Shown: positions 27,184 to 35,800 of the stretch, piece by piece
Position numbering within the stretch: position 1 is the first letter of the stretch
Layout of the letters: each line of letters begins with the position of its first letter
Assembly (NCBI RefSeq): GCF_005780185.1
Contig: NZ_VBUI01000016.1
Coordinates: forward strand, 41,833 to 105,832
Direction: 5' to 3'
From: Halomonas urmiana
GTDB taxonomy: Bacteria > Pseudomonadota > Gammaproteobacteria > Pseudomonadales > Halomonadaceae
DNA length: 64,000 nucleotides
The notes under the pieces: generated by a model
What the model saw: the letters and a program-made list of their open reading frames with translations, nothing else
The model's database searches: none
What the model was told of the DNA's origin: nothing
Position numbers and translations under genes: made by a program

Positions 27184-27202
27184 GAAGCAGGAAACGTGCC
27201 AA
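27184..27202 (-). promoter_or_regulatory. Sigma-54 (-24/-12) promoter of gbuA operon
   Basis: On the minus strand the sequence reads TTGGCACGTTTCCTGCTTC. It has the -24 block TGGCACG, four spacer bases and then CTGC for the -12 block, against the consensus TGGCACGNNNNTTGC. It ends about 37 bases before the GTG start, and a sigma-54 activator gene is divergent from it. Confidence 0.82.
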
Positions 27203-27240
27203 GTCATAACGCGTTGATATGGCGTACGTTGCCGAGTCGT

Positions 27241-27310
27241 TGATGCAGGCGTGAATCATGGTGGCCCGCGCGATGATACACTGCTGCATCAGTGATCCAT
27301 TTATGTATCG
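27241..27310. promoter_or_regulatory. Three 18-bp palindromes, candidate enhancer (UAS) sites
   Basis: Three copies of the pattern TGATNCANNNNTGNATCA lie at 27241-27258, 27274-27291 and 27293-27310 (the last with one end base off). Centres are 33 and 19 bases apart. They lie 40-110 bases upstream of the -24/-12 promoter and just before the activator gene, where enhancer-binding protein sites are expected. Binding by the adjacent regulator is inference. Confidence 0.65.
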
Positions 27311-27319
27311 AGGGCCGCA

Positions 27320-28747
27320 ATGGGCGACATCGACAGCGATATCCTGCGCACCATCATCGACACCGCCCATGATCACTTCTTCGTGGTCGATGCCGACGGG
27401 CGCGTGCGGGACGTGAGTCCGGCGGCGGCGGCGGTCTACGGCATGTCCCGGGAGGACCTGTGCCGAACCACCGTCCAGGCCCTCGAGGCCCAGGGTGTGC
27501 TCAGGCCCTCGGTCAGTCTCGAGGTGATGCGCTCGGGCAAGCCGGCGCAGCTGATGCAGGTAACGGGCACCGGGCGGCGGGTCATCGCCCAGGCGCATCC
27601 GGTATTCCGGGGCGGCAAGCTGGCCGCCGTGGTCAGTCGCTCCATGGACCTGACCGACCTGCAGCTACTGCAGGAGGAGTATGCCCTGCTGCAGCGGCGC
27701 TTCAGCGATCATCTGCGGCGCAGTGGCATCGCCGACGAGCCCGGCTTCGAGGCCGAGCTGGATGATCTGGAGGTGCGCAGTGAGGTGATGCGCGAGGTGG
27801 CCCTGCTGCTCCAGCGGGTGGCGCCGACCGATGCCACCGTGCTGATGCTTGGCGAGTCCGGCGTCGGCAAGACCGCCTTCGCCCGTCAGCTGCATCGTTG
27901 GGGGCCTCGTCATGCCGGTCCCTTTATCGAGGTCAATTGTGGGGCGATTCCCGAGAGCCTGTTCGAGTCCGAAATGTTCGGCTATCGACACGGCGCCTTC
28001 AGCGGTGCCGCGCCGGGCGGCAAGGCGGGGCTGATCGAGCAGGCCGAGGGCGGCACGCTGTTTCTCGACGAGATCGGCGAGCTGCCCCTGGCGGTGCAGG
28101 CCAAACTGCTCAAGGTCATCCAGGACAGCAGCGTCACGCGGCTGGGCGATACGCGCCCGCGGCGCGTCGACTTCCGCCTGGTGGTGGCGACCAACCAGGA
28201 CCTGGCGCATCGCGTCGAGACCGGGGAGTTTCGCCTGGACCTCTATTATCGCGTCAATGTCATCCCGGTGACGCTGCCGCCGCTGCGCGAACGCCGCGAG
28301 GATATTCCGGGACTGGTCGAGCGCCAGCTCAAGCGCCTCAATGGCCGCTATGGCTGCGACAAGATCATGGCGCGGGATGTCTGGCAGCAGCTGATGGGCT
28401 GGGACTGGCCCGGCAACGTGCGCGAGCTGGAGAACTGGCTTGAGCGAGCCTGGCTGTCGGCGGCGGACGATGTCATCCGGGGCGACACCCCCGCCCGTTA
28501 CCCGGGTGCCTCGGTCGCACCGGCCGGCGGCGACGCGAGGCGTGCCGCGCCCGACGGCGAGGGGCTGCGCGACGACGAGTCGCTCAAGGCGGCCCTGGCG
28601 CGCACCGAGCGCGCGATCCTCGCCGAGCAGTGCGGCGAGCGGAGCTCGACCTACGCCATCGCCGAGCGCCTGGGCATCAGCCAGCCCAGCGTGGTGCGTA
28701 AGCTTCGCCGGCACGGGCTGCGGGTCGGCGCGAAGGCTCCGTCGTGA
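27320..28747 (+). CDS. PAS-domain sigma-54-dependent transcriptional activator
   Basis: 475 aa. Residues ~5-115 form a PAS sensor domain. Residues ~150-390 form the AAA+ domain with Walker A GESGVGKT, the sigma-54 contact loop as GAFSGA (usual GAFTGA), Walker B GGTLFLDEIGE and the arginine-finger region. A C-terminal TyrR-like helix-turn-helix reads AIAERLGISQPSVVRKLRRHG. It should activate the divergent gbuA-yjiH-aruI-kauB operon on sensing a guanidino compound or 2-ketoarginine. The three palindromes before its start are its likely sites and may also autoregulate it. Confidence 0.92.
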   Translation: MGDIDSDILRTIIDTAHDHFFVVDADGRVRDVSPAAAAVYGMSREDLCRTTVQALEAQGVLRPSVSLEVMRSGKPAQLMQVTGTGRRVIAQAHPVFRGGKLAAVVSRSMDLTDLQLLQEEYALLQRRFSDHLRRSGIADEPGFEAELDDLEVRSEVMREVALLLQRVAPTDATVLMLGESGVGKTAFARQLHRWGPRHAGPFIEVNCGAIPESLFESEMFGYRHGAFSGAAPGGKAGLIEQAEGGTLFLDEIGELPLAVQAKLLKVIQDSSVTRLGDTRPRRVDFRLVVATNQDLAHRVETGEFRLDLYYRVNVIPVTLPPLRERREDIPGLVERQLKRLNGRYGCDKIMARDVWQQLMGWDWPGNVRELENWLERAWLSAADDVIRGDTPARYPGASVAPAGGDARRAAPDGEGLRDDESLKAALARTERAILAEQCGERSSTYAIAERLGISQPSVVRKLRRHGLRVGAKAPS

Positions 28748-28818
28748 GGAGTGGTCCGTCGTCAAGAAAGCCCTGCCGTGATGGCGACCCGCACCTGATC
28801 GATCCCGTCGCGCAACGC

Positions 28819-28857
28819 AAAACGGCCACCGCTCCGAGGAGCTAAGTGGCCGTTTTT
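28819..28857. terminator. Bidirectional terminator between regulator gene and tRNA-Pro
   Basis: Stem AAAACGGCCAC / GTGGCCGTTTT with a loop holding a second short hairpin. A T-run on the right serves the rightward regulator gene; the A-run on the left gives a T-run to the leftward tRNA transcript. Confidence 0.85.
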
Positions 28858-28868
28858 ACTATGTTTTT

Positions 28869-28945
28869 TGGTCGGAGTAGCAGGATTCGAACCTACGACC
28901 TCTGCCTCCCGAAGGCAGCGCTCTACCAAGCTGAGCTATACTCCG
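28869..28945 (-). tRNA. tRNA-Pro(CGG)
   Basis: Complete cloverleaf on the minus strand: acceptor CGGAGTA / TACTCCG with discriminator A and encoded CCA, D-stem GCTC / GAGC, anticodon stem CTGCC / GGCAG with loop TTCGGGA (anticodon CGG), and a T-arm with loop TTCGAAT. It has its own promoter at 28978-29005 and a terminator at 28819. A decayed copy of its 3' half lies at 21502. Confidence 0.96.
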
Positions 28946-28977
28946 ACGTTCGCCGGAACTGCTGGCGACGGATCGGC

Positions 28978-29005
28978 ATTATACGCAAACCGCGACGACG
29001 TGCAA
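28978..29005 (-). promoter_or_regulatory. Sigma-70 promoter of tRNA-Pro
   Basis: On the minus strand: -35 TTGCAC, 16-base spacer, perfect -10 TATAAT, ending about 32 bases before the tRNA 5' end. Confidence 0.85.
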
Positions 29006-29039
29006 GCCCCTCGCGCGGCTTTCCGTCGCGGCCGTCGCT

Positions 29040-30044
29040 TCAGCTCTGGCGATCCACCGCCAGGCGGGCGAGTCGCGCCATGCTGTCGCGGTAGGGGCTG
29101 TCGGGCAGGGCGTCGAGCTGCGCCAGGGCCTTGTCGGCCATCTCCTCGGCGCGGGCCCGGGTGTAATCGAGGGCGCCGGTGTCGCGCACGATCGCCAGCA
29201 CCTCGTCCAGGTGATCGAGGCCGCCCTGGCGAATCGCTCGCCGGACCAGCGTGCGCTGCTCCGGCGTGCCGACGGCCATGGCCTGGATCAGCGGCAGGGT
29301 CGGCTTGCCCTCGGCCAGGTCGTCGCCGACGTTCTTGCCCATGGCCTCGGCGTCGCCCTGGTAGTCGAGCAGGTCGTCGATCAGCTGGAAGGCCAGGCCC
29401 AGGTGGCGGCCGTAGTGCTGCAGGGCGGCTTCCTGCTCCGGGGTGGCGTCGGCGAGGATGGCGCCGCTGTGGGAGGCCGCCTCGAAGAGCATGGCGGTCT
29501 TGCCCTGGATGGTCTCGAAGTAGGCGGCTTCGTCGGTATCCGGGTTGCCGACGTTGGTCAGCTGCTGTACCTCGCCCTCGGCGATGGTGCAGGTGGCCTG
29601 GGAGAGCACCTCCATGATGCGCATGGAGCCGACCTCGACCATCATCTGGAACGACCGTGAATAGAGGAAGTCACCCACCAGCACCGAGGGGGCGTTGCCC
29701 CAGGAGTCGTTGGCCGTGGCCTTGCCGCGGCGCATGTGCGACTCGTCGACCACGTCGTCGTGGAGCAGGGTCGAGGTGTGCATGAACTCGACCAGGGTGG
29801 CGAGCGTCACGTGCTTGTCGCCCTCATAGCCCAGCGAGCGCGCCGCCAGCAGTACCAGCAGCGGACGCAGCCGCTTGCCGCCGCTCTCGATGATGTACTG
29901 GCCGATGGTCTCCACCAGCGGGATGCGCGAGGCGAGCTGGTCCAGGATGGTCCGGTTCACGGCGGCGAAGTCGTCGGCGACGACCGCGTGAAGCGACGAG
30001 TTGGCGGTGACGCTGGACGACGGGGGCGGGGCGTTGGCTGGCAT
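29040..30044 (-). CDS. ispB: All-trans polyprenyl (octaprenyl) diphosphate synthase
   Basis: 334 aa trans-prenyltransferase that builds the ubiquinone side chain from isopentenyl and allylic diphosphates. First aspartate-rich motif in [15 protein letters not shown], second in [11 protein letters not shown], substrate lysine in SGGKRLRP. The family is usually ~320 residues; the first ~14 residues are a low-complexity lead. It is divergent from rplU-rpmA, the normal arrangement in gammaproteobacteria. Chain length (Q8 or Q9) cannot be told from sequence. Confidence 0.94.
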   Translation of the reverse strand: MPANAPPPSSSVTANSSLHAVVADDFAAVNRTILDQLASRIPLVETIGQYIIESGGKRLRPLLVLLAARSLGYEGDKHVTLATLVEFMHTSTLLHDDVVDESHMRRGKATANDSWGNAPSVLVGDFLYSRSFQMMVEVGSMRIMEVLSQATCTIAEGEVQQLTNVGNPDTDEAAYFETIQGKTAMLFEAASHSGAILADATPEQEAALQHYGRHLGLAFQLIDDLLDYQGDAEAMGKNVGDDLAEGKPTLPLIQAMAVGTPEQRTLVRRAIRQGGLDHLDEVLAIVRDTGALDYTRARAEEMADKALAQLDALPDSPYRDSMARLARLAVDRQS

Positions 30045-30201
30045 GGAGGCGGTATCGGCGAGTAGGTGGGGCCGGGGCGAGAGGGCCCTGGTGGCCTTGG
30101 GTTGCCGGCCATGCTATGGGCCCCCCATGGGGGCGTCAAGGCGCGGCAGAAGCGTGGGCCGAGTGGCCTCCGGCGTCGCGGCGAGGGCGGCGCGGTGCGG
30201 G

Positions 30202-30230
30202 TTGTATGCGATCTCACGCGCGGTTATAAT
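30202..30230 (+). promoter_or_regulatory. Sigma-70 promoter of rplU-rpmA
   Basis: TTGTAT, 17 bases, then perfect TATAAT, about 100 bases before the rplU start. Confidence 0.8.
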
Positions 30231-30336
30231 CCGCGACCCCACTCATCATGCTCCCTGTCAGATGGCTGCCAAGAGCGGCGCCACTCGCAGCAGGTCGATG
30301 AAGAGCCAACACCCGATGAGTCCTGGAGAGAAAAGT

Positions 30337-30648
30337 ATGTACGCAGTGATCAAGAGCGGCGGCAAGCAGTACCGCGTTCAGGAAGGCCAGACTCTCAAGC
30401 TCGAGAAGCTGGAAGTGCCGACCGGCGATACCATCGAGTTCGATGAGGTCCTGCTGGTGGGCAACGACGAGGACGTCACGATCGGCGCTCCGCTGGTCGA
30501 GGGCGCCAAGGTGGCGGCCGAGATCGTGTCTCATGGCCGTGGCGACAAGGTGAACATCATCAAGTTCCGTCGCCGTAAGCACAGCATGAAGCGTCAGGGC
30601 CACCGTCAGTGGTTCACTGAAGTCAAGATCACCGGGATCTCCGCGTAA
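30337..30648 (+). CDS. rplU: 50S ribosomal protein L21 (bL21)
   Basis: 103 aa, full length. [17 protein letters not shown] and [18 protein letters not shown] are the family hallmarks. The ATG at 30337 has GGAGAG upstream; longer in-frame readings start inside the leader. First gene of rplU-rpmA, followed after 34 bases by rpmA. L21 binds 23S rRNA in the large subunit. Confidence 0.98.
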   Translation: MYAVIKSGGKQYRVQEGQTLKLEKLEVPTGDTIEFDEVLLVGNDEDVTIGAPLVEGAKVAAEIVSHGRGDKVNIIKFRRRKHSMKRQGHRQWFTEVKITGISA

Positions 30649-30682
30649 GCGGCTGACCCCCTGAACGAGCGAGGTATTTGCA

Positions 30683-30940
30683 ATGGCTCATAAGAAGGCA
30701 GCGGGCTCCACACGTAACGGTCGCGATTCCGAATCCAAACGCCTTGGCGTGAAGCTCTTCGGTGGCCAGGTCGTCAACCCGGGCAACATCATCGTGCGCC
30801 AGCGTGGCACCAAGTTCCACGCCGGCACCGGCGTCGGTATCGGCAAGGACCATACCCTGTTCGCCCTGGACGAAGGCGTGGTCAAGTTCGAGACCAAGGG
30901 CCCGAAGAATCGCAAGTTCGTCTGCGTCGTCTCTGCCTGA
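30683..30940 (+). CDS. rpmA: 50S ribosomal protein L27 (bL27)
   Basis: 85 aa. [20 protein letters not shown] at the N-terminus reaches the peptidyl-transferase centre in the mature ribosome. Full length, no N-terminal cleavage extension as seen in Firmicutes. Ends just before a strong terminator at 30961, with obgE downstream. Confidence 0.98.
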   Translation: MAHKKAAGSTRNGRDSESKRLGVKLFGGQVVNPGNIIVRQRGTKFHAGTGVGIGKDHTLFALDEGVVKFETKGPKNRKFVCVVSA

Positions 30941-30960
30941 GACCGCCGGCACTTGCAGCG

Positions 30961-30990
30961 AGAAGGCCCCGCCCAGGCGGGGCCTTCTTG
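30961..30990 (+). terminator. Terminator after rplU-rpmA
   Basis: Perfect stem AGAAGGCCCCGCC / GGCGGGGCCTTCT around a 4-base centre, followed by TG and TATC. Some readthrough into obgE is likely since obgE starts only 35 bases later. Confidence 0.8.
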
Positions 30991-31025
30991 TATCATGGCG
31001 GCACAGGCCGCCTGGAGAGTGACAG

Positions 31026-32213
31026 ATGCAGTTCGTCGACGAAGCCTCGATCATCGTGGAAGCCGGTAAGGGCGGCAATGGCTGCCTGAGCTTCCGCCGC
31101 GAGAAGTACGTGCCCAAGGGTGGCCCCGACGGGGGCGACGGCGGTCACGGCGGCAACGTCTACCTGATCGGTGACGACGCCCTCAATACCCTCATCGACT
31201 TCAAGTACCAGCGCTTCTACAAGGCGCAGAACGGTCAGCCTGGCCAGGGCCGGCAGATGAGCGGGCGCGCCGGCGAGGACCTGCACGTCAAGGTGCCGGT
31301 GGGCACCACGGTGATCGACGAGGACACCCTCGAGGTGATCGCCGACGTCACCGAGATCGGCCAGGTGGTGATGGTGGCCCAGGCGGGGCGCCGCGGGCTC
31401 GGTAACATCCACTTCAAGTCCTCCACCAATCGCGCGCCGCGGCGGACCACGTCGGGCACCGAGGGTGAGCGGCGCAATCTGCGCCTGGAGATGAAGGTGA
31501 TGGCCGACGTGGGGCTGTTGGGCCTGCCCAATGCCGGCAAGTCGACGCTGATCCGCTCGGTGTCGGCGGCCAAGCCCAAGGTCGCCAACTACCCCTTCAC
31601 CACCCTGGTGCCGAACCTCGGTGTGGTAAAGCTCGGCCTGCACGAGCACTTCGTGATGGCCGACGTGCCCGGCCTGATCGAGGGCGCCTCCGACGGCGCC
31701 GGCCTCGGGCTGCGCTTCCTCAAGCACCTGACCCGCACCCGGCTGCTGTTCCACGTGGTGGATGTTGCGCCCTTCGACGAGTCCGACCCGGTGCAGGCCG
31801 CCGAGGCGATCATCCACGAGCTGGGCGAGTTCTCGCCGGCGCTGGCCGAGCTGCCGCGCTGGCTGGTGCTCAACAAGCTCGACCTGCTGCCGGCCGAGGA
31901 GCGCGAGGCGACGGTCGACGAGATCGTGCGCCGGCTCGGCTGGCAGGGGCCGGTGTTTCGCATCTCGGCGATCTCCGGCGACAATACCGATGCCCTGGTG
32001 CAGGCCGCCTACCGCTGGCTCACCGAGCAGCGCCGGCTGGAGCACGAGGACGAGGAGGCCGCCGAGCGGGCGCGCGAGATGCGCGAGCGCATGGAAGAAG
32101 AGGCCGTGGCGCGCACCGAGGCCCGCCTGGGTCGCAAGCGTCCGCGCGCCGGCGATGACGACGACTTCGATGACGACGACGATCACGACGTCGAGATCGA
32201 GTACGCTCCCTGA
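31026..32213 (+). CDS. obgE: Obg-family GTPase ObgE/CgtA
   Basis: 395 aa. Glycine-rich Obg fold in residues 1-~158 ([14 protein letters not shown]), then a G domain with GLPNAGKST (G1), DVPGLIEG (G3) and NKLD (G4). The tail is highly acidic ([12 protein letters not shown]), common in proteobacterial members. It takes part in large-subunit assembly and stringent-response control. Classic position after rpmA. Confidence 0.97.
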   Translation: MQFVDEASIIVEAGKGGNGCLSFRREKYVPKGGPDGGDGGHGGNVYLIGDDALNTLIDFKYQRFYKAQNGQPGQGRQMSGRAGEDLHVKVPVGTTVIDEDTLEVIADVTEIGQVVMVAQAGRRGLGNIHFKSSTNRAPRRTTSGTEGERRNLRLEMKVMADVGLLGLPNAGKSTLIRSVSAAKPKVANYPFTTLVPNLGVVKLGLHEHFVMADVPGLIEGASDGAGLGLRFLKHLTRTRLLFHVVDVAPFDESDPVQAAEAIIHELGEFSPALAELPRWLVLNKLDLLPAEEREATVDEIVRRLGWQGPVFRISAISGDNTDALVQAAYRWLTEQRRLEHEDEEAAERAREMRERMEEEAVARTEARLGRKRPRAGDDDDFDDDDDHDVEIEYAP

Positions 32214-32259
32214 GGGCAGCAGGCGGGCGAGCGCCCGCCGACGGTGAACCGAGGGTCGG

Positions 32260-33399
32260 ATGGAACGCAACGAGCAGGTGATCGGTCGCGAGGCGCTCAA
32301 GCGCGCCCGCCGGGTGGTGGTGAAGATCGGCAGTGCGCTGCTGACCAACGATGGTCGCGGCCTCGACGAGGCGGCCATCGGCGGCTGGGTCGACCAGATC
32401 GCCGAGCTGCACCGGCGTGGCATCGAGGTGGTGCTGGTCTCGTCCGGGGCCGTGGCGGCCGGCATGGTGCGCCTGGGCTGGCAGGTGCGGCCCTCCGCGG
32501 TGCACGAGCTGCAGGCCGCGGCGGCGGTGGGGCAGAACGGCCTTACCGAGTGCTATGAGGGCCACTTCGCCCGCCATGACCTGCTGACCGCCCAGGTGCT
32601 GCTTACCCACGACGATCTCTCCAACCGCAAGCGCTACCTCAATGCGCGCTCGGCGTTGCGTACCCTGGTCGGCCTGCGGGTGGTGCCGGTGGTCAACGAG
32701 AACGACACCGTGGTCACCGATGAGATCCGCTTCGGTGACAACGACACCCTCGGCGCCCTGGTCGCCAACCTGCTCGAGGCGGATGCCCTGGTGATCCTCA
32801 CCGATCAGGAGGGGCTCTTCGATGCCGATCCGCGCAGCAACCCCGCGGCGACGCTGATCGCCGAAGGGCGCGCCGACGACCCGAGCCTGGCCGCGGTGGC
32901 CGGCGGCGGCGGCGCGCTGGGGCGCGGCGGCATGACCACCAAGGTGCGGGCCGCCCAGCTGGCGGCCCGCTCCGGGGCGGTCACGGCGATCGCCAGCGGG
33001 CGCCAGCCGGCGGTACTCACGCGGCTGGCCGAGGGCGAGCGGCTGGGCACCCTGCTGCTGCCGGAGCAGGCGCCGATGGCGGCGCGCAAGCGCTGGCTGG
33101 CGGGGCAGCTGCAGGTGCGCGGTAGCCTGGTCCTGGACGCCGGGGCGGTGAAGGTGCTCAAGGGCAGCGGCTCCAGCCTGCTGGCGGTGGGCGTGACCGG
33201 CGTCAGCGGCGAATTCCGCCGCGGCGACATGGTGCTCTGCGTCGATGAGCGCGGTCATCGCGTGGCCAAGGGGCTGGTCAACTACGGCGCCGACGAGGCC
33301 CGCCTGCTGGTCGGCAAGCCGAGCCACCAGATCGAGGCCATCCTCGGCTACATGGAGGCGCCGGAGCTGATCCATCGCGACAATCTGGTCGTGCTCTAG
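32260..33399 (+). CDS. proB: Glutamate 5-kinase
   Basis: 379 aa. Amino-acid kinase domain ([38 protein letters not shown]), then a C-terminal PUA domain from about residue 285. It carries out the first, feedback-controlled step of proline synthesis from glutamate. Proline is a compatible solute as well as a protein building block, which is relevant for a halophile. Follows obgE by 46 bases, a common gammaproteobacterial order. Confidence 0.96.
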   Translation: MERNEQVIGREALKRARRVVVKIGSALLTNDGRGLDEAAIGGWVDQIAELHRRGIEVVLVSSGAVAAGMVRLGWQVRPSAVHELQAAAAVGQNGLTECYEGHFARHDLLTAQVLLTHDDLSNRKRYLNARSALRTLVGLRVVPVVNENDTVVTDEIRFGDNDTLGALVANLLEADALVILTDQEGLFDADPRSNPAATLIAEGRADDPSLAAVAGGGGALGRGGMTTKVRAAQLAARSGAVTAIASGRQPAVLTRLAEGERLGTLLLPEQAPMAARKRWLAGQLQVRGSLVLDAGAVKVLKGSGSSLLAVGVTGVSGEFRRGDMVLCVDERGHRVAKGLVNYGADEARLLVGKPSHQIEAILGYMEAPELIHRDNLVVL

Positions 33400-33660
33400 G
33401 GTCGCTCTAGGGTCGCTCCAGGGCGCCGCCGGGTGATCCGGTGCTTCGCCTGGGCCGCGCGCGGTGCGGGCTGGCAAGCCCTGGGGGCGCGTGATAGGAT
33501 ACGCCATCCTCTCAGACACGGCCCGTAGACGATGGCGCACAAGCGCGCCGTCGGGAAAGATGGCCAGGCCGGCGGGGATTTTTTATTTCCCTGTTGGATC
33601 AAAACGTTATCAAATGCCACCCGCAGCCGGTGGCAACAACTTTCTCCAAGGAGACAGTCA

Positions 33661-33927
33661 GTGGCTAACACCAAGCAAGCCCGCAAGCGTGCCCGTCAGG
33701 CAGAAGATCGTCGTGTCCTGAAGGCGAGCCAGCGCAGCATGGTTCGTACCTACGTCAAGCGCGTCATCAAGGCCATCCAGAGCGGTGACCACGCCGAGGC
33801 GATGGGTGCCTTCAAGGCGGCGCAGCCGGTCATCGACCGCATCGCCGACAAGGACGTGATGTCCAAGCGCAAGGCCGCACGCATGAAGAGCCGCCTGAAC
33901 AAGCGCATCAAGGCACTCGCGGCGTAA
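33661..33927 (+). CDS. rpsT: 30S ribosomal protein S20 (bS20)
   Basis: 88 aa, typical highly basic S20 (ANTKQARKRARQAEDRRVLK). It starts with GTG at 33661 after AAGGAG. A non-ATG start is usual for rpsT (UUG in E. coli) and takes part in its autogenous control. A 260-base leader separates it from proB. A terminator follows at 33947. Confidence 0.97.
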   Translation: MANTKQARKRARQAEDRRVLKASQRSMVRTYVKRVIKAIQSGDHAEAMGAFKAAQPVIDRIADKDVMSKRKAARMKSRLNKRIKALAA

Positions 33928-33946
33928 GTCAGCCGAGCGCCAGCAG

Positions 33947-33972
33947 AAAAACCGGCTGCGGCCGGTTTTTTT
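33947..33972 (+). terminator. Rho-independent terminator after rpsT
   Basis: Stem AAAAACCGGC / GCCGGTTTTT with loop TGCG, extending into a run of seven T. Confidence 0.93.
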
Positions 33973-34018
33973 GTGTCCGCTATTCTTGTCGAGCGCGCCG
34001 CACGAGGAGCAGACGGTG

Positions 34019-35653
34019 ATGGATCACGAGCAGCCCCCCGAGTCCCGGGACGACAAGCCCGCCGCGTCCGACGCGACGTCGGTGGTCGCCGATGACGACC
34101 GTGCCGTGGCGCCCAAGGCGGGCGGCCTGATGCGCTCGGGCCTGGTCGTCAGCGTGATGACCATGCTCTCGCGCGTCATGGGGCTGGTGCGCGACGTGGT
34201 GATCGCGACCCTCTTCGGGGCCGGCGACGGCGCGGATGCCTTCTTCGTCGCCTTCAAGATCCCCAACTTCCTGCGCCGGCTGTTCGCCGAGGGCGCCTTC
34301 AACCAGGCCTTCGTGCCGGTGCTCTCGGAATATGCCACCCGGGGCAGCAAGCGCGAGGTGAAGGAGCTGCTCGATGCGGTGGCCGGCAGCCTCACCGCGG
34401 TGCTGGCGCTGATCACGGCGCTGGCGATGCTGGCGGCTCCCTGGCTGGTGTGGGTCTTTGCGCCCGGCTTCGGTCGCGACCCGGAAAAGCTGGCGCTGAC
34501 CGCCGACATGCTGCGCCTGACCTTCCCCTACCTGCTGTTGATCTCGCTGACGGCCTTCGCCGGCAGCACGCTCAATACCTGGAACCGCTTCGCCGTACCG
34601 GCCTTCACGCCGGTGCTGCTCAACCTGTCGCTGATCGGGGCCGCGCTGCTACTGACGCCGCTGTTCGACGAGCCGGCCCTGGCCCTGGCCTGGGGCGTGC
34701 TGATCGCCGGCGGCGCCCAGCTGGCCTTCCAGGTGCCCTTCCTGGCGCGGCTGGGGCTGCTGCCGCGGCCCTGGCCCGACTTCGCCCACAGCGGGGTGCG
34801 GCGCATCCTTAGGCTGATGGCGCCGGCGCTGTTCGGCGTCTCGGTGTCGCAGATCAACCTGCTGCTCGACACCGTGCTGGCCTCGCTGCTGGCCGCGGGC
34901 AGCGTCTCCTGGCTCTACTATTCGGATCGTCTGGTGGAGCTGCCGCTGGGGGTGTTCGGCATCGCCATCGGCACGGTGATCCTGCCGGCGCTCTCACGGC
35001 GCCATGCCGAGCAGTCCGGCGAGCACTTCGCGGCGATGCTCGACTGGGCGCTGCGCACCGTGCTGCTGCTCGGCCTGCCCGCCGCCCTGGCGCTGTCCGT
35101 GCTGGCCGAGCCGCTGCTGATCTCGCTGTTCCACTACGGCGCCATGACCGAGCGCGACATCACCATGGCCGCCATGAGCCTGCGCGCCTATGCCGTCGGG
35201 CTGGTGGCGTTCATGCTGATCAAGGTGCTGGCGCCGGGCTTCTTCGCTCGCCAGGACACCAAGACCCCGGTCAAGGTCGGCATCGTCGCCATGGTCGCCA
35301 ACATGGTCTTCAACCTGATCCTGATCTGGCCGCTGGCCCACGCCGGCCTGGCGCTCGCCACGGCGCTCTCGGCCTTTCTCAACGCCGGGCTGCTCGGCTG
35401 GCTGCTCAAGAAGCAGGGCGTGCTGGTCTTCCAGCCGGGCTGGGGGCGCTACGCGGTGCAGCTGCTCGGTGGCTGTGCGGTGATGGGCTTGGGGCTTTGG
35501 TGGCTCGCGCCGGACTGGCAGGCCTGGCTCGGCTGGAGCGTCTGGACACGCGCCGCCTGGATGGCGGGGCTGGTGGCGGCCGGCGCGGCGGTCTATTTCG
35601 CCTGGCTGGCGGCCTTCGGGATGCGCCTTCGTCACTTCCGGATGACGGGGTAA
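34019..35653 (+). CDS. murJ: Lipid II flippase MurJ (MviN)
   Basis: 544 aa. After an acidic cytoplasmic lead of ~35 residues there are about 14 membrane segments of the MVF family; SVMTMLSRVMGLVRDVVIAT, GAGDGADAFFVAFKIPNFLR and RLFAEGAFNQAFVPVL are highly characteristic. It moves lipid II across the inner membrane for peptidoglycan synthesis. The start at 34019 has AGGAG nine bases upstream. It lies between rpsT and ribF, the standard order. Confidence 0.96.
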   Translation: MDHEQPPESRDDKPAASDATSVVADDDRAVAPKAGGLMRSGLVVSVMTMLSRVMGLVRDVVIATLFGAGDGADAFFVAFKIPNFLRRLFAEGAFNQAFVPVLSEYATRGSKREVKELLDAVAGSLTAVLALITALAMLAAPWLVWVFAPGFGRDPEKLALTADMLRLTFPYLLLISLTAFAGSTLNTWNRFAVPAFTPVLLNLSLIGAALLLTPLFDEPALALAWGVLIAGGAQLAFQVPFLARLGLLPRPWPDFAHSGVRRILRLMAPALFGVSVSQINLLLDTVLASLLAAGSVSWLYYSDRLVELPLGVFGIAIGTVILPALSRRHAEQSGEHFAAMLDWALRTVLLLGLPAALALSVLAEPLLISLFHYGAMTERDITMAAMSLRAYAVGLVAFMLIKVLAPGFFARQDTKTPVKVGIVAMVANMVFNLILIWPLAHAGLALATALSAFLNAGLLGWLLKKQGVLVFQPGWGRYAVQLLGGCAVMGLGLWWLAPDWQAWLGWSVWTRAAWMAGLVAAGAAVYFAWLAAFGMRLRHFRMTG

Positions 35654-35739
35654 CGTTTCGGGCCATGCCGGGAACGCCGCCAATCGCCGTGTCAGCACGG
35701 CTCCCCGAGTGACCGCAGGGAAAGACCAAGCCGCGCCGG

Positions 35740-35768
35740 CTGTCAAGGGGCTCTCGGTCCGTTATAAT
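35740..35768 (+). promoter_or_regulatory. Sigma-70 promoter of ribF-ileS
   Basis: CTGTCA (4 of 6 to TTGACA), 17 bases, perfect TATAAT; ends 32 bases before the ribF start. Confidence 0.65.
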
Positions 35769-35800
35769 CGACCCCTTTATTTCTCAGCGTGATGACGCCC

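Noticed and set aside
28868..29617. 249-codon forward frame starting over the tRNA-Pro
   Set aside because: Starts inside the antisense of tRNA-Pro (the common GVAGFEPTTSASRRQ artefact) and runs antisense through ispB.
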